From Flavobacterium cellulosilyticum (lineage in GTDB: Bacteria > Bacteroidota > Bacteroidia > Flavobacteriales > Flavobacteriaceae), in assembly GCF_004349355.1 (NCBI RefSeq), contig NZ_SMFK01000020.1, positions 1 through 64,000 of the forward strand: DNA of 64,000 nucleotides. The letters run 5' to 3'. A program made the position numbers and the translations under genes. This document shows positions 62,805 to 64,000 of this stretch, piece by piece. The notes under the pieces are model-generated. The model ran no database searches. It worked only from the letters and a program-made list of their open reading frames with translations, and had not been told where the DNA came from. Numbering within the stretch: position 1 is the first letter of the stretch; each line of letters begins with the position of its first letter.

Positions 62805-64000
62805 TTATACTGTTTTTGGTAATGAAATAATTATTTTAGTTCCTCTGTTAATTTCACTTTCTATAGCGAGTGTTCCATTGTTTTTCTTAATCATTTGTTT
62901 GCATAATTGCATTCCAAGTCCTGTTCCTATCCTTTCTGAATCGTCTTTTTTTGCTAATAATTCAGAATCTTTTAGTAATTCAAAAATAGTATTTTGACTC
63001 ATGCCTATGCCGTCATCTTCAATGCTAAGTTGCCAAAAGCCGATTGTTATTTCTTGGGAACAGATATTTATGGTTCCATTTTCTGGAGTGAATTTTATAG
63101 CATTATCCAATAAGTTACGTAAAACGATTTTTAAGGAATCTAAATCAACGAATATAAAACTATTTTTAGAAACCTTATTTTCAAAAGTAATCATTTTGTC
63201 GACTAATAAAGACTTGTAGTTGAATTCTATTTGTTGAACAATAGAATGCAAGTGAACTGAATCTTTATTGAAATACAATTGTTTGGTTTGCAACATGGCC
63301 CAATGCAATAAGTTGTCAAGTAAACTATAAGTTCCATTGGCTATAGCACTATTTTGATGCAGGAGCTGGTCAAGTTCGCTGTAGTTTTTGGTTTCTAGTG
63401 AAGTGGTTAACTTGGTGTTGCTGGTTTTTAAAGCATTTACCGATGAACGTAAATCATGACTTACAATAGAAAACAATTGGTCTTTAGTAGCATTAAGCTC
63501 GTCGAGTTTGTTTTTTTGTTGTAAAATTATTTTAGCACTTTTGACTTTTTGAGCATAAATTATGACCCCGCCTATTAATAAAACTAATAGTCCCAATGCA
63601 GCATAAAACAAGCTATTTCTCTGCGTGTTTTTAAGTTTGTTTTCTATGTTAAGAACGGAGATTTGTTTTTGTTTTTGTGCTACGGCATATTTTTTCTCGT
63701 AGTCTGCAACGGCCCAGATTTTGTTTTGGTTGGTGAGAGAATCTTTCCATTGTTCAAATTCTTTTCTATAGACTAAAGCTTGTTTGTAATTGCTTCTGTT
63801 TTCTTCTACAGCTGCCATGTTTTTTGAAGCTATTTTTTTTTTATTAAAATTGTTGCTTTTTTCAGATAATAGATACGATTTTTCGAAATAAGGAATAGCT
63901 AATTGATCTTTATATTGCATATAGTATAAATTGGCAATATTATTATACGCATGGAACAAGTCAGCTTTGTTTTTTTCTTTAAATTTTAAATTTTTTAATA
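62805..64000 (-). CDS. Sensor histidine kinase with N-terminal TPR region, partial
   Basis: The frame is open to the window edge, so the N-terminus is missing. Visible: TPR-like repeat (AYNNIANLYYMQYKDQLAIP), one membrane helix (SLFYAALGLLVLLIGGVIIYA), then a HisKA domain with the phospho-acceptor His in FSIVSHDLRSS. HATPase motifs: N box LRNLLDNAIKFTPENG, G1 DDGIGM, G2 GTGLGMQL. Probably many more TPRs lie outside. Cotranscribed with the LytTR regulator; together they form a two-component pair with unknown signal. Confidence 0.92.
   Translation of the reverse strand, partial: LKNLKFKEKNKADLFHAYNNIANLYYMQYKDQLAIPYFEKSYLLSEKSNNFNKKKIASKNMAAVEENRSNYKQALVYRKEFEQWKDSLTNQNKIWAVADYEKKYAVAQKQKQISVLNIENKLKNTQRNSLFYAALGLLVLLIGGVIIYAQKVKSAKIILQQKNKLDELNATKDQLFSIVSHDLRSSVNALKTSNTKLTTSLETKNYSELDQLLHQNSAIANGTYSLLDNLLHWAMLQTKQLYFNKDSVHLHSIVQQIEFNYKSLLVDKMITFENKVSKNSFIFVDLDSLKIVLRNLLDNAIKFTPENGTINICSQEITIGFWQLSIEDDGIGMSQNTIFELLKDSELLAKKDDSERIGTGLGMQLCKQMIKKNNGTLAIESEINRGTKIIISLPKTV

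Overview
The window is typical Flavobacteriaceae chromosome, most likely Flavobacterium or a close relative. It is AT-rich, promoters carry the Bacteroidetes TAnnTTTG -7 box, and the primary sigma factor is a short RpoD without region 1.1. Gliding genes (gldB, gldC), the type IX secretion Plug protein and family-typical DUF5916, DUF5103 and GxxExxY genes point the same way. Most of it is core genome. I see no prophage, CRISPR array or complete mobile element; an IS transposase gene is cut by the left edge.

Layout. 1-232: N-terminal part of an ISAon1-type transposase. 447-4678: fabD, a yceI-like gene, and a four-gene stress/redox operon (pirin, GNAT, OsmC, Fe-S protein) beside a Crp/Fnr-type regulator. 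yceI and the pirin operon share a palindromic site at identical distance from their -7 boxes, which suggests a small regulon. 4689-10185: rlmN, an O-methyltransferase, PAP2, tatA, two paralogous exported proteins and pepE. Then come tRNA-Gly, an L,D-transpeptidase, a DUF5916 outer-membrane protein, gpmI and DUF445.

16948-22061: TetR regulator, ABC exporter, HlyD adaptor and TolC channel, a tripartite export operon. Its ABC subunit keeps only the Walker A motif in canonical form, which makes it the least ordinary system in the window. 22103-31172: map, a GxxExxY gene bracketed by inverted repeats, a methyltransferase, the T9SS Plug protein, apaG, pruA, rsmG, a fatty-acid desaturase and an aminotransferase. 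31346-31624 holds a decayed lipoprotein gene. 31935-40550: polyprenyl synthase, dnaG (zinc ligands lost), a LuxR-type regulator, nadE, gldB-gldC and a GH9 glycosidase.

40631-58490: engB and a hydrolase, then a long leader and the complete dcw cell wall/division cluster: mraZ-rsmH-ftsL-ftsI-murE-mraY-murD-ftsW-murG-murC-ftsQ-ftsA-ftsZ. A 10-bp-phased GTGG repeat array ahead of mraZ looks like the MraZ operator. 58704-64000: yqeY, tRNA-Arg, rpe, rpoD with triplicated terminator-like repeats, a small membrane protein, and a LytTR regulator with a TPR-histidine kinase that runs off the window.

Several intergenic repeat families recur: a palindromic element (6443, 36547, 60133), AAGTCTAAAGTC-type repeats (27985, 60466) and CTTAGTGAATCTTnGCG-type repeats around the GxxExxY gene. 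Functions are inferred from sequence motifs and recalled family knowledge; no database search was possible.
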